DNA of 64,000 nucleotides, taken from assembly GCA_019400425.1 (NCBI GenBank), contig JAFREE010000001.1, forward strand, positions 620,001 through 684,000. Direction: 5' to 3'. The notes beneath the pieces are model-generated. The model saw only the letters and a list, made by a program, of their open reading frames with translations. It was not told the DNA's origin and ran no database searches. The DNA comes from Hymenochaete sp. R1 (lineage: Eukaryota; Basidiomycota; Agaricomycetes; Hymenochaetales; Hymenochaetaceae). The stretch's first letter is position 1; each line of letters begins with the position of its first letter. Positions 39,229-50,875 of this stretch are shown here, piece after piece. The translations under genes and the position numbers were made by a program.

Positions 39229-41872
39229 ATGTCCGTATTCTTTGACCATGCCTTCAAGCCAACTCCAGCAAGTATTCCTCAAGAACATGAACACGCAAAC
39301 CTGAGAATGCGCCTTCCGGAAGGTGCCAAGGTCCCCGTTAATTATCATCCATTGGTATGTCAGACATCATCAAAACGACATGCCAATGGGCTGATACGGA
39401 AATAGAACCCATTGTCTTTCCTCTTGAAAGCTGCTTCGATCTATCCAGACAAGCTTGCTCTTGCTCACCCTGACACACCAAACCCGGTATATTACTCCTA
39501 CTCTGTCTGGTGAGTGGCGTTGTCTAGCATTTTTATTTAAAACATTTAGTGGAATATAGGGCGCAGAGAATACAGAATTTGGCCTATGCCCTCATTTGGT
39601 TCGGCATCAAGCCTGGAGATAGAGTTGCTGTTCTGGCACCTAATACGTATGTTTTCCGCTTCATTGTGTACTTCCGATCCAAACAAGTCATATTACAGTC
39701 CAATGATCGCTGGTACTGTTCAAGATTGCACAGGTTTGGTGCTTTGCTAATAAGGTCTACGACAGAAACGATACAAGCTGTCCTAGCAGCTAAGGCGGTG
39801 ATTACTCCCATCAACACGAGGCTAACGAAGAACGAAATCAACTACATACTAGAGCACTCTGGATCAAAACTCATTCTCGTAGATCACGAACTTGAGGACC
39901 TTGTGAAGGACACCAATATCCCTGTCATCGTAAGCAAGGACACTGGGCGCTTCGGATGCCCATACGAAGAGTTTCTATCCAAAGGGCGGCAGCATAGCCA
40001 CGAAGGAGGATGGCTGGGTCTAGAAATGGAACTTGATGAGAATGCTCCGGTAGCTCTTTGCTATACGTGAGTTCCGAAGGATTGAAATTAGCAAGCTAAC
40101 TTATGATCTGTTTCAACGAAGATCTGGTACAACTGGAAGACCAAAGGGAGTGATTACGACCTTAAGAGGTAAATGCCGACAGCTATATCATGTATCTAGG
40201 ATCTGACATAACGACATCAAATTAGGGTCCTACCTAGCCGCAATCGCCAACGCTTTCGAACCAGGGTAAGTCTTTGGTAGCTATCCTAACGGAATTACTT
40301 GTTCTGAACATTCACGGGTCAGAATGACTTCGGACTCGGTGTACCTTTGGTGCGTTCATACAGGAACTTTATGTTCCATTCAAGCTGAGGTATCATAGGA
40401 CGTTGCCAATGTTTCATGCTGTGGGTTGGACCTATCCTTGGTCAATAACATTCTCTGTTGCCACTCAGGTTCGTCATGTTTTCTCAATTCATTAGATCAT
40501 GAAACCGATCATTTCTCAGATTATCCAACGCAGTGTCTCTTATCCCTTGATATGGAAGCACTTTATACACTCGGGCGTCACGCATTATTGCGGTGCTCCA
40601 ACTGTACAGGCATGTTTCTTATTGGAAGGGATTTTGAAAGAAAAGAGCGACTGGAGTTTACCCTATTGTTTTAGATTGGGATTGTCACCCATCCTGATGC
40701 AAGGCCCTTGAATCCGAGTCGGAATGTAACTGCTATCGTTGGTGGTTCCGCGCCCACAGCTCATCTGCTAGGCGAACTCGAAAAGAAAAACATTCGAATT
40801 TGTCATATTTACGGATCGACGTAAGTCTGAACCTGGACTGCAACTATGTGTTGAACTGACATAGCTTCTTCCAATACCAATCCAGCGAGGTAAGCGGGAG
40901 TTTCAGACTCTTGAGATGTGCATCGAAAACACTGAACGGACGAATTATACGAAGACATATGCACCTTTCACGCGCGGCTATTTTCAGCATTCGTGGGCTG
41001 ATATGACGCTAGAGGACCGATCCAAGTTCGTTGCCCGTCAAGGACACTCAATCAAAGTTTCCCAGGAAGTCAGAGTCGTGTATCAAGACGAAAGCGACGA
41101 GGTCACAGATGTCCCTGCGGATGGTAAGACTGTTGGTGAAATCGTCACCCGCGGCAACACCGTAATGAAAGAGGTAAGAAAACAAATTCAAACAATTCGT
41201 ACACCAACCGACAAAGTCTTTTGGGTGTGATGTCAACGTGCGCAGTATTTCCGTGATCCCGAAGCGACTGAGAAAGCCTTCCGCGGAGGTTACTTCCACT
41301 CAGGTGACCTGGCGGTGATGCATGAGGATGGGAGCATTGCGGTCCAAGATAGGAGCAAAGACATTATTATATCCGGTGGAGAGGTACGTTGCAAATAGAA
41401 CTTTGGGGTCAAATGTTCTTGATAACCTTTTCAATATAGAATGCTTCCAGTTTGGCAATCGAACAGGGTATATATGATAAACATCAATGCCGAGTGCTGC
41501 GTTGACAATGAGTCGTTTGATTTATATCCATAGAATTGGCGGAACATCACGCGGTTCATGAAGTTTCAGTTGTCGCAAGACCCCACCCGAAGTGGGGCGA
41601 AAGGCCAATGGCGTTTGTCATTCTCACCCCTCCAGCCGAGAAGGAATATGTTGGCAGACACAGGGACTTCGAAATTGACCTGAAGAAGTTCGCCAGAACG
41701 AGATTGCCTGGATTTGCTTGTCCGGAATGGGTTCGAATCGTTGATGAACTTCCAGTGCGTCGGCTTATCATGCTATTGTGATTGTGAAGCATAAGTCTAA
41801 TAAACAGTTCAGAAAACATCCACGGGCAAAATCATGAAGACAGCATTGCGTGGCATCGTCGCAAAGCTTTAG
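39229..41872 (+). CDS. AMP-dependent acyl-CoA synthetase/ligase
   Basis: Activates a carboxylic (fatty or aromatic) acid through an acyl-adenylate to its CoA thioester. Start [20 protein letters not shown]. After splicing the core motifs are [20 protein letters not shown], the P-loop-like [68 protein letters not shown] (the STE motif), [52 protein letters not shown] and the C-terminal catalytic lysine region [14 protein letters not shown]. About 13-14 exons, near 590 residues. Two unusual splices are needed: a GC-AG intron (40610-40674) and a 4-nt exon (40886-40889). There is no C-terminal SKL peroxisomal signal; the protein ends VAKL, a weak PTS1 variant at best. Substrate unknown. Confidence 0.88.
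40610..40674 (+). other. GC-AG intron in the acyl-CoA synthetase gene
   Basis: The exon ends GCTCCAACTGTACAG and the intron begins GCATGT and ends TTTTAG. Splicing here gives the family sequence GAPTVQIGIV. The nearest GT (inside ACTGTACAG) would delete the Val-Gln pair. Confidence 0.6.
40886..40889 (+). other. Four-nucleotide microexon (CGAG)
   Basis: The upstream exon ends ...GGATCGAC before GTAAGT. The downstream exon begins ACATATGCACC after TACGAAG. Directly joining them breaks the frame. CGAG, preceded by CAATCCAG and followed by GTAAGC, completes ACC and adds GAG, so the protein reads YGSTETYAPF. The glutamate belongs to the conserved (S/L)TE motif. Confidence 0.6.
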
Positions 41873-42050
41873 GATGTGACTGGTATTGCTATACGATAGG
41901 GAAGGGAGGAGGGTGCATCATATACAGTCTGTAAGAGCTACATGTGGGCGTGTCAAATATCACTATGACGTTTTGCAAATAAATGTCGAGACCAAGATGT
42001 AAAGAAAAATAGATAAATATGCGTAAGGAACGATGCGAATATATCAATGT
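41873..42050. other. Short convergent 3' region
   Basis: 178 bp between two stop codons, AT-rich. It must hold both polyadenylation signals. AATAAATGT near 41979 fits a plus-strand signal. Confidence 0.4.
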
Positions 42051-45000
42051 TCATAATGATTTGTAAGGAGCGGGACAGAGACGAAGGATGCGGAACGAGC
42101 CGTTGCTTCGCTCGCAAAAATACACATTTTCCCCAACCCGACCCAAATGAAGAAGTTCCTCATTTTGTCGGCTGTCGAAGTCATCGGAATTGCCCAGAGC
42201 GAAGTCGCTTTTGGCAGGCATTTTGCCCGAACTATACCCCTGCTTCTTGCCACTTAGGGTTGTTGTCCCTGCGAGGAGCTTTTCAGAAGACACCGGACCC
42301 GATGCAAATGCCGACAGAGGTGATCCAACTCTCCAAACGAAAGAACCTCTCCTGCTCACGACGGATTGCGATGGCTTGAAGTTCGGGAAATACGATCGAG
42401 AGTGGTCGCCGGGTCCCAGCAACGCATCGGCCATATCTGCCACCTCCAGTCCACCTTTTCTTACAGCAGTAAGGACAGATCCATTCTCAACGTCGAATGC
42501 TTCAAGGCGCTTGACATCACCAAGTCTTATAAGCGTTGAAAACTCATCGTCCTCATCATCAGCACTCCATAGTACCCGTCCTCGTAAGACTGACCGGCCT
42601 CTAGCATCGACAATGCTTGTGCTATGGCCGCCACGAGTGGTGAAAAAGAGAGCCGGAGGCCCATAGCGGCGATGCTGCGTCAAGAGTGAGATGGGATCGA
42701 GCAAAGGTTTAGTGGACTCAGGCGCCGCGGTGAAACTGCCAAGAGGAGGTGGAGGTGGAGAACGGAATGGGTGAGATGGATCCACGCTCTGAGCACGGAG
42801 ATCTTTGAGAATTGTGTACTCTTCGTCTTCTTCACGACGAACTGGTAGATCGGGTGGTAGTAGGCCGTCCTTATACCATGTCTGCATCAATGATGCTTTC
42901 CACGGACCTGCACAAAAGAATGAGAAACAAATTCGAAACGAAGGCCTTGAAAAAAATACCTTGCACGATACCCTTTGGATCACGATAATACCACTTTGAA
43001 GGTGGAACAGCAGGGGGAACAGGTAACCCAGGAGGGCTGAATTGTACATTAGCAAGATCAAGGTTGTTTGATCCAGCTGGTTCTGGCTCAAACTGAGCCC
43101 TGTATTCCAAAAACGACTGATATGTAGGGGGGATGACACATGAATCTGAAATAGAGGCAAGAGGGAATTTGGGAGCGAATGATAGCTGTTGGAAGGTGGT
43201 ATACGGTGCAACATGGGCATTAGCGAGAGCGGCAAGCTCTTCAGATTTTGCGGCTGTGGAAGAAGCTGATTGATGTGCAGGTTCTCCGCTGAGATTTGAG
43301 TCTGAGACTTGTCGACTGATTGACCGAGGTGTATGTGCAGATTCGTCGAATGTCTGGGACATAGCTGATCCCGACAGAGACACGCCAACGCTCACGGCGG
43401 TGTCCGTGGCGTCACCGTCTCCCAGAGAAGGAGCGCTTACTTCCGAACTAGCAAGCTCGTCGTTTCGATTTTCTCGGGCCCTGCGGAGAGCTGCTCGCCT
43501 CTCTGCTCGCCCAACTCGCACTTCTCGAACCCGTACAGTTGCGGGTTCAAGGCCGAAAACATTGTGTGAGAATACGAGAAAAACCTCGACTAAGTCGTCG
43601 CCTTGAAGTTGTAGCTCCAGAGAACGAGGCGAATCAGGAAGAATGAAGGTACGGGATAAACCAAGCGTTGTCCTGTATGTTCCCGCAAAGAGTTCCACTT
43701 TTTCGCCATTTTCACCACAAAGAATCGCAAGGAAACTATTTAAAAACAAGTTAATTTTAAATACACATTGGCAACGACAAAAGGTATCACCTCTTTTTCG
43801 CAGTCTCAACGGCTTTGATCATGGTGGCACCCTTTGTTCCAGGAAGCTTAACGTATTCAAGTTTGGGGGCCGGAGGTAAGGCTGCATTCGTGCCACCGAG
43901 TTTGTTGGCATCTTGTAAGGATTTTGAACCAGGACTAGGAAGATCGTCTGAGCGTCGGCCAGTAAGAGCATTAGTAATTATACGGGGCAGGAAGCGTCTT
44001 TGCGGTGGGGTAACTGGAGTAGATCTGATACTCCTCATGGTATGGGGCACAGAATTCGCTGTACTTGGTCGAGCTGGACTTGGCGCTGTTAGGTTACGTG
44101 AGGGACCGCGTTGAGATAAATTCAAAGCGTCGGCGGAGTTGATGCGGGCTAAGCTGTGTGAAGGTCTTTCACTGACAGATTCCACATTGCTTATTCGTGA
44201 AGATGGCGACATTGGACGAGGAGATGAATGAATTGAGTCATTGCTGCCATGCGAGAAGATCCCGTCTAAAACCGACCAACGCCTTCGGGAATTCCGGGTT
44301 TGATGGCTTGCAGCAGTACGAGCACTGCGTGCGTCTGAAGTCATGTCTTGAGGACTATGAAGAACCGAAGGATCTCTAGGTTGGATCACTATAGCTTCCT
44401 GTGGTTGCTGCGTTCCAGGCGGTGGGATATCTGGAAGCCTGCTCTCCATTAACGCTTGAGCAAAACTGATTTGGCCTTCTCCCTCATCGTCATCATCGTC
44501 CCCATCATCCAAACGAGAAGTACTTTCCCTCTGCTCGGAAGACGGGTTTCCAGACAAAGCCTGCCGTAGGGTAAAAACAGATGGCGTCGGAGAGGGGGGA
44601 GGCCTGGCGTTTCCGTCAGTGGAGCCGGTTCGTGTCATACTCAAGTCCAATTGTGCAGGCCTTGACCGCCTGCTTGTTGAGGGTGAATTGTTGGAAAGGG
44701 AACGGTTCTCGGCTAGATGGGGTATCTCTAGCGGCGTAGCCTGCTGTGGACTCGCGGGATTGCTCCGCCCCATGGTTCCGACTACACTTGTTCGTTCATC
44801 TAACGCCGCGCCTCCGCTTGGGCCCGCTGACGCTAAGTTGATAGCCTCGTCATCACTAGAATCGTGGTCCCAGTCGCCCTTTTCAGGGTCTCGAGGGCTT
44901 GCACTGGCCGAGATCCGCCGTGCAGTGTTGCCCGCGAAGACATTGTGCATAGAACCGGACCGAGACCTGGTCTGAGCTACAGAAATAACAGAGGCTTGAG

Positions 45001-46510
45001 TATCAAGAACAGGACGTGACACCGCAGTGGCGTTTTGATACGATGGTGGTTCCGTAGACGGACGAGAAGATTGCTTATCTTTGCTCGTTGATTTTCGACT
45101 TGGTCTTCGCCCTGTAGTGGGGGGACGAGGGCAAGGCGGGGTCGATACCGATGCAATGGTGGTAAATGACGACTTCCTTTTCTTTGCCTTCATAGGAGTC
45201 GGTGTTGTCGGAGAATCCGTGTTGATTCCCTTCGAAGGCTTCTCGTCTTGACCAGTACCAGTAGACAGATCACCAAATACTCTGTCAACTCCTCCAGTCC
45301 CCTTCTTCATCTCCTCGCGCCGCATACGATCCCGTTCTCTTCGGATTTCAACATCGACTCGCCATTCCACGGCCTTTTTCACCTCATCCAAGGCGTAGAC
45401 CCTGACACCATCTCTCCGTCCGGCTATGGCAACCAGAACACCTTTCTCCTCCATGACAACGACACTCTTGAAGCTGACTCGCCGGATGAGGGCGTATGGT
45501 TGCGGTGCGGGAGGAGCGACGAGCGGAAGGACGTCTAAGCCTTGTCCATGACATAACAAAAGAAAATGTGGCTTCAGGAAAGTTCCGCTGATAGGCGGCG
45601 TGCTAAAGTGAGAAGGCGTAAGAATTGACGTGACTGCCGTCAAAGACAAGCCAAGCTCCTGTAAGGTTGGAGGAGGCAGACTCGGTGGCGGTGTAGCAAT
45701 ACGAGGAGAAGAGGTCCTCGAAGGGTCGTCTATCTTGGTCGATATCGACTCTTGAGTTTCTGCAGGCGTTGTCCTGCTTAAAGATAGGTCACGTTCTGGC
45801 CTCCGGTGTATTAATGTCGACAACAAGCTTGAAAACCGATTATTGGCACGGAACTAAAGAAAAGTTGCTTAAGTTCTAAAAGCACAAAGCCCTCTAAAAA
45901 AGTAACATACGTCCATCATGGTAGAACGCCTTCTACTTTGCCGACGCTCTACTGCGGAGGCTGACAGCTGCGAGGAAGGGGTAGGCGATAGGCCACGGCT
46001 ACTCACACCTGACGAAGGAGCTTCGAGGGCAGCAGAGCCAGCATTGACTGATGTAGATGCAGCAGGGGAAGCTGGGGCAGAATGTAACGAAGGCGGACTG
46101 AAAATCGATACTTCAGGCGGAGGCGAAGGGTTCCCGCCATCGATATGCTGTTCTATCACCACTGGAGACTGCACATTGTGTTGCGTGGCGCTGGATTTGT
46201 CCTTCTCCGAGTCTACCTCGGAAGCTTGAGGCGGCGTCACAACACGCGTGTCGGAGTTCCCTTGACTTTCGTCCATGGCTTTCGGCACTGCGTCAGGCAG
46301 TTTGCTTAAGTCGCTATCTTCTGTCGGATCCGCCTTGACTTCTAAAATCTCCTGCTGAGCGTCCGTAGTTATGCCATCAGTGGGAGAGTGTGCGGTCGAA
46401 GTGGAGGATACAAAGGGATCGAATGATTTTGCGGCCGACGCGTCTGGACGATCCTGCGCTTGCATGAGCTGATCAGGAGAGCTTATTGAATGCAAGCCAG
46501 CATCGTCCAT
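42051..46510 (-). CDS. CNH-domain plus GYF-domain protein
   Basis: The start MDDAGLHSISSPDQLMQAQD (46510) lies after a pyrimidine-rich leader. An in-frame ATG at 46675 would add 55 residues but reads through that leader, so I reject it. The N-terminal 200 residues are disordered. A citron-homology (CNH) domain is split: HFLLLCHGQGLDVLPLVAP and VVVMEEKGVLVAIAGRRDGV (45400-45560), a long Ser-rich insert (44000-45250), then SFLAILCGENGEKVELFAGT and EVFLVFSHNVFGLEPATVRV (43500-43740). A GYF domain follows, WYYRDPKGIVQGPWKASLMQ and onward to LPVRREEDEEYTILKDL (42800-42990), joined by an inferred intron. GYF domains bind proline-rich ligands; CNH domains bind small GTPases or membranes. About 1350 residues. 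Probably a signalling or trafficking adaptor. Confidence 0.82.
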
Positions 46511-46840
46511 AGGTGCGACAATGAACGAGTCGGATAGGAAGATAAAAGGAAGAGGGAGGAAAGGAAGAGACTGAGAGTGTGTGTAAAGGAGAGAGCGCCG
46601 GTTGGGCCGGGTCGGGTCAGCGCGCCGTGGGAAAGGAAGCTCAGGAATGGGAAGAGCCCTTATGTGTGTCCCCATCTGAACCTACCACCGCCGTGAATAT
46701 TAATTATCACAGACTTTTTGATGCGGCTTCTGTCGGGAGATAGATAATACAACAGATGACACCTGGAATTTGTTCTATGTATGAGTTCGTTTGAAATGTT
46801 AATGTAATATCTATCAACCGAACTCTCGAACATGTACTTT
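46511..46840. promoter_or_regulatory. CNH/GYF gene promoter and cyclin H 3' region
   Basis: About 330 bp. The 46520-46600 part is pyrimidine-rich on the minus strand, as expected for the CNH/GYF leader. The part next to 46840 is AT-rich cyclin H 3' UTR. Confidence 0.4.
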
Positions 46841-48144
46841 TTAATCATCCTCGTCCAAGTCCCCATCATCATCCAAACCATTCAAATGACTCCCATCAGC
46901 TGAGCCCAGTTCCTCACCGAACGGGTCGTCTGCTTGCATCGCTCGTCTTGTCTCCCCTGCCTTCCTCATTCGTTTCGCCTTCGCCCTTGCCGTCTCCTCT
47001 GCTTTCTTCGCAAGATACGCTTTGCTTCCCTCCACCTTTTCCGGGTTCTTGCACAATCGCAACCTTCGATCCACATCTCTCACTTTCTCCACATCCGGAC
47101 CGGTCCCGTCTCGTTTGATCATCTCCACAATCTCACCTGTGATCTCCAGAATACTGGATTCGGCATATTTACTCCTCGCCCATGACTCAGCCAGGTCCGA
47201 GGACACCATTGACAACGCCGCTAATGCAATTTGCGATGGCGTATACACAAGTTCCGCATCGGTCAATCTGGATGCCCGTACGTGTTTCAGCGCGGAATCA
47301 TACGTTTTCTGCAGTTTTTCCACGCTGACATCCACCAGATTCTGACAGAGCAACTCTATCAGAATCCAACCCGTTTGCAAAGTGCATTTAAAAATCACTG
47401 ACCTGGATATCCAAATAGATACCCCACAGTGCCTTGTGGGAATGCCACACATTAAATTCAAAGTTCAAGCTCTGAGCCACAAGAAACTCGAGTTCAAGCA
47501 CGTCTGAGGGAGCAGTCTTCGGTATACGTCCGGTGTAAGCTTCAAGCGAAATTGGGTTGTTTGTGGTCTTAGTCGCCAGGAATAGTGCTGTCAACCTGTT
47601 CAGACGATGAGATTAGGAACTACTGATGAAAACTGAGGCTTACATTACATTTTTCGGGTGCCAATCCATGACCGTATTCTTCAAGTAAAACCGTTTCAGA
47701 TAGGAGACCGCCGTTGCCTCCACTTCCTCTGGAAAGCGGAAGAGTCCGCAGAGTTGTGAGATTTTCCCAACGTATAATTTGACGAGCATGAGTTCCTCTT
47801 CGGAGGTTAAGAAAGACACCTTCTCAGATGACCCTAGCTATAATGATCTCACGTAAACAGATGATCGGAAGAAAAAGGTCGAGAGAGAAGTTTACCTCCT
47901 CGACCTCAAACGCATTCTTTATGATCTTGACGGCCGTAGTATTCAAAGTCTGACGAGTATCTGCTAGCTGTTTCTTCGAGAATCTCCAATGTTGGAACTG
48001 GGTACTCCCTTCGTATAGAGGCTTTCCTTGCTGCCTTTCAGCCTGATCGCCATTCTGTGTTGCCTCTGGAGCAGGCACCGTCATCATGGTCGGATGGTAA
48101 AGCAGCGAGCCCGACTCCGAAACGCGTCGCGTCGTGTCGATCAT
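46841..48144 (-). CDS. CCL1: Cyclin H-like subunit of TFIIH kinase (Ccl1/Mcs2)
   Basis: Regulatory cyclin of the CDK-activating kinase that phosphorylates the RNA polymerase II CTD and activates CDKs. Start MIDTTRRVSESGSLLYHPTM. The family signature LYEGSTQFQHWRFSKKQLAD is followed by the first cyclin fold (LTSEEELMLVKLYVGKISQL, CGLFRFPEEVEATAVSYLKR, HPKNVMLTALFLATKTTNNP, VLELEFLVAQSLNFEFNVWH). The second fold has TGWILIELLCQNL, YTPSQIALAALSMVSS and DVEKVRDVDRRLRLCKNP. The C-terminus is a basic helix (LAKKAEETARAKAKRMRKAG) and an acidic end DDDGDLDEDD. Four or five exons, about 370 residues. Head-to-head with the next gene over 156 bp. Confidence 0.92.
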
Positions 48145-48300
48145 AAACGAGCGCCCGTTGACTTTGGGCGGTTGCTGTCCGAGTTGACCGAACCCGTATT
48201 GAGCATGTTGCTCTCGTTACCTATTCATCCCATCAAGCATTTGCCTCAGTCGCGTAGAAACTTCGTCGAAATGTTAAGCAGCTACTGACGGCGAGCAAAA
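48145..48300. promoter_or_regulatory. Bidirectional promoter, cyclin H and surface protein
   Basis: 156 bp between divergent start codons, or about 230 bp if the plus gene starts at the second ATG (48376). No clear core elements seen. Confidence 0.4.
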
Positions 48301-49742
48301 ATGTCTTGGACTGGCGGTCTGTGCTCTCCTTATCTTTCCTTGTGTACGCAACGTCGTCGGACGTCTTTCTGGTTCATGGCTCAAGATAGCCCCTCCACGG
48401 TCTCTTCTCATAGTTCAAAACACAATCTCCACTCTTTTGCCTGGCGTAAAAGAGTCATTGGAGTCTTTGAATACAATCCACCACGGCTAATCAGCGTCAT
48501 TTTTATCCTGTTGATATTGTCTTGCTCGACAGAGGGACAAGCCTTCCCCAAAAATGGACAATTCTTCACGAAGGGCCTGGCTATCAGCGACGCCCCGGCA
48601 CCCGATAGGTGAGCCAGATTGTTCATGGTTCCCATTCAAGCCTCCTGATGGTTGTGGTCATGCAGTCCTCAGCATGCCGGTAGCAATCTTGTCATAGCCG
48701 TAGACGTGCGCACATTTGTCGTGATCTCAAATACAATTTTGACCAGTTAACAACTAGCTATCGGGCGATGGAGAAATCGATCAAAGCTCATTCATACCCG
48801 GCTCGGGAGCATCGAACAGCTATGACTCGCTCGAAATCTACCTGGTCTCTTCGCAGACGCGTTCCAATTTTACGGTCTCAAATGGATCGGCGCTATTAAA
48901 TCAAGAATCAGGCAGTACGGTAAAGCACTTAAACTGGCCAATACCCGATTGCGTTTCTCCAGGAGTGTACAATGTTCGTAAAATGCTTTGTGGCTCCTTA
49001 AAAAACCTAATCCCTTTTCCGGTATAGCTCACTTACTACGAAGGAGCACATATCGATAATCAGGTACTTCGGTTATGACTTCGTTATGTTCCAGTCTAAA
49101 GAAAATACAGCTGCACTTCTCCATAACCCCCATCAAAGTGACAGTTGATAATCCAAAACAGAACTCTGATAATTCCCAGTGCGAGTTATCTACGAATCAG
49201 CTCCAGGATCAACCTCAGAACGATAGCGCTCCCTTCGTCAATCCTTACATCGACCCAAACTCAAGTCTCTTCCAAGGCGGTCGGGGGAAAGGTCAAGATC
49301 AACCTGCTACAATAACAGTAGGGTCTTCTGGTTTGCCCACACAATGGACGATAGAACCGAGCGGGTCGACTGTTACTGATGCTTCTGTACCAATCACTAC
49401 CGCGACTATGGTTGTTGTATCCACTATCACGAAGACAGAAACGGATCAAGGAACGTCGATTATCACTACAACGTGAGTTCATTCGAATGACATGTAATGC
49501 CACATGCAATAAGTACTATTTCTTTCATTAGAGAACTAGCAACCACCACCCTGACGGTATGTCCTTCTCTTCTTCTCCCTGGGTGAATGATCGTATCTGA
49601 TTTAGGATATCAGGCCGTTATGGCTACGAGCGACATCACCGCAGGCGGGTTTTTCCCGGTCAATGGACAAATACGAACTAGCGCTGCTCCACTTTTTCTA
49701 CTATCAGTTTTATTTTGTATATTATCATCATTCTCCATTTGA
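48301..49742 (+). CDS. Secreted or membrane-anchored Ser/Thr-rich surface protein
   Basis: The first ATG (48301) opens MSWTGGLCSPYLSLCTQRRR; a second in-frame ATG at 48376 (MAQDSPSTV) may be used instead. A hydrophobic segment LISVIFILLILSCSTEGQAF (residues about 60-80) looks like a signal or signal anchor with a cleavage site near EGQA. The next exons encode NLVIAVDLSGDGEIDQSSFI, LEIYLVSSQTRSNFTV and VSPGVYNLTYYEGAHI, then HFSITPIKVTVDNP, a beta-rich domain of Ig-like appearance. A Thr/Ser-rich stretch (ITTATMVVVSTITKTETDQG) and a hydrophobic C-terminus APLFLLSVLFCILSSFSI suggest a GPI anchor. NFT and NLT are possible N-glycosylation sites. Not recognised as KRE9 or another named family. Probably cell-wall associated. 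Confidence 0.72.
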
Positions 49743-49821
49743 AGTCAGCACTTTGACTAACTCACCAGAAGGTATAGCAATGGTGTTTTTAGCATGTATC
49801 AAAATGTGGTGTTAAATGTGA

Positions 49822-50494
49822 TTATTGGCCCGACTCGCTCCTCGGATTGTTATTCTCTTTCCACGTCTCGATCCATTGTACAACACGAGACACATTTCCG
49901 AGTAGATCTTCTTGAGACTCGCTTTGGAGCTCGACGATAATTTCCTCATCGTATGATTCTCTAGCTTCCTCGAGTATGACCTGCATGATTTCTGATTCAT
50001 TGTTCTCTTTGATTTTCTTTTCTTTATAGCCTCTGCGTGTGGATAATTAAATCCTCTCGGAAAGGCGGGAATGATAAATGAGTTGACATACCTCTTTTCC
50101 AGTCGGTCCCACAGTAAAGTATGGTCACAGCGGAGGACCACGACAAGATCCGCCCATCGTTTAGGATACAAGTCGCACGCATGCCAGTCTAAGATGATGC
50201 CTCCCGCAGACACAATCGGCTCTAGTTCGTCAAGCAGCTGATACAGACGTCAATGTGGTTGGATGTCTAGTAACAGCGATATAGCACCTTGTCCTCATCA
50301 ACTATGTAACTCTGCCATTCTTCGTCATACTCTTCGTATAAGCTCTTCTCCTTTACGAGTTCGCCGACATTTATGTGGCGCATGGATACGGGAGAGTCTG
50401 CAGCAATGAGCTGTGCATGTGTCGTCTTACCGGTCCCAGGAGTACCGGTTATCACTATGACGGGGCCCGTACTCGGTTTTCCGTTGGATTCCAT
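49822..50494 (-). CDS. FAP7: Adenylate kinase isoenzyme 6 (Fap7)
   Basis: Small nuclear ATPase/adenylate kinase for 18S rRNA 3' processing; it binds Rps14. Start MESNGKPSTGPVIVITGTPG at 50494. The P-loop is GTPGTGKTTHAQLIAA. Then HINVGELVKEKSLYEEYDEE, LDELEPIVSAGGIILDWHAC, PKRWADLVVVLRCDHTLLWD and RLEKR. After the intron comes GYKEKKIKENNESEIMQVIL and EEARESYDEEIIVELQ, ending NNPRSESGQ (stop 49822). The order matches AK6, including the LDWH segment (LDYH in others) and the variable C-terminus. The frame after the last intron was chosen from these motifs. Three exons, about 190 residues. Tail-to-tail with the surface-protein gene. Confidence 0.93.
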
Positions 50495-50875
50495 TGCCAA
50501 CTTGATTGAATACTGAACAGAAGCAGGCTAGGTAGGCCAAGAAAGACGTTCAATGTGAACACAGATTGAAGTTTTGTGAGAAAGAATGCGTCGATCATTA
50601 TATACATTTGGGCGGCTTCCGGTTCCCCGATGCTCTGCCGGACGAGGACGTTGGCAGGCAACTGTCTCTACCGCTCGATCCAGTCCTCACCTGAGCGATG
50701 AAACCGCGGTAATGGGCTCTGTACCCTTTGTTGTGATGTGTGCAAGTGCTTGCATTTACTCTCATTTGACCTTCAAGTCTTCCAAGTCTTCCCAGAGGGC
50801 GCTGGACCGTCTGTGACTCTGTCGGACTAGCTCGACGCTGAGTCTTCGCAAAGCTCTGGAAGCTATCGAAAGCTT
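50495..50875. promoter_or_regulatory. Bidirectional promoter, AK6 and orphan 7TM protein
   Basis: About 380 bp between divergent start codons. TTATATACATT near 50598 could be a TATA-like element. Short frames present have no support. Confidence 0.4.

Noticed and set aside
46511..46675. 55-residue N-terminal extension of the CNH/GYF protein
   Set aside because: The extension translates a pyrimidine-rich leader and has no conserved sequence; the start at 46510 is preferred.
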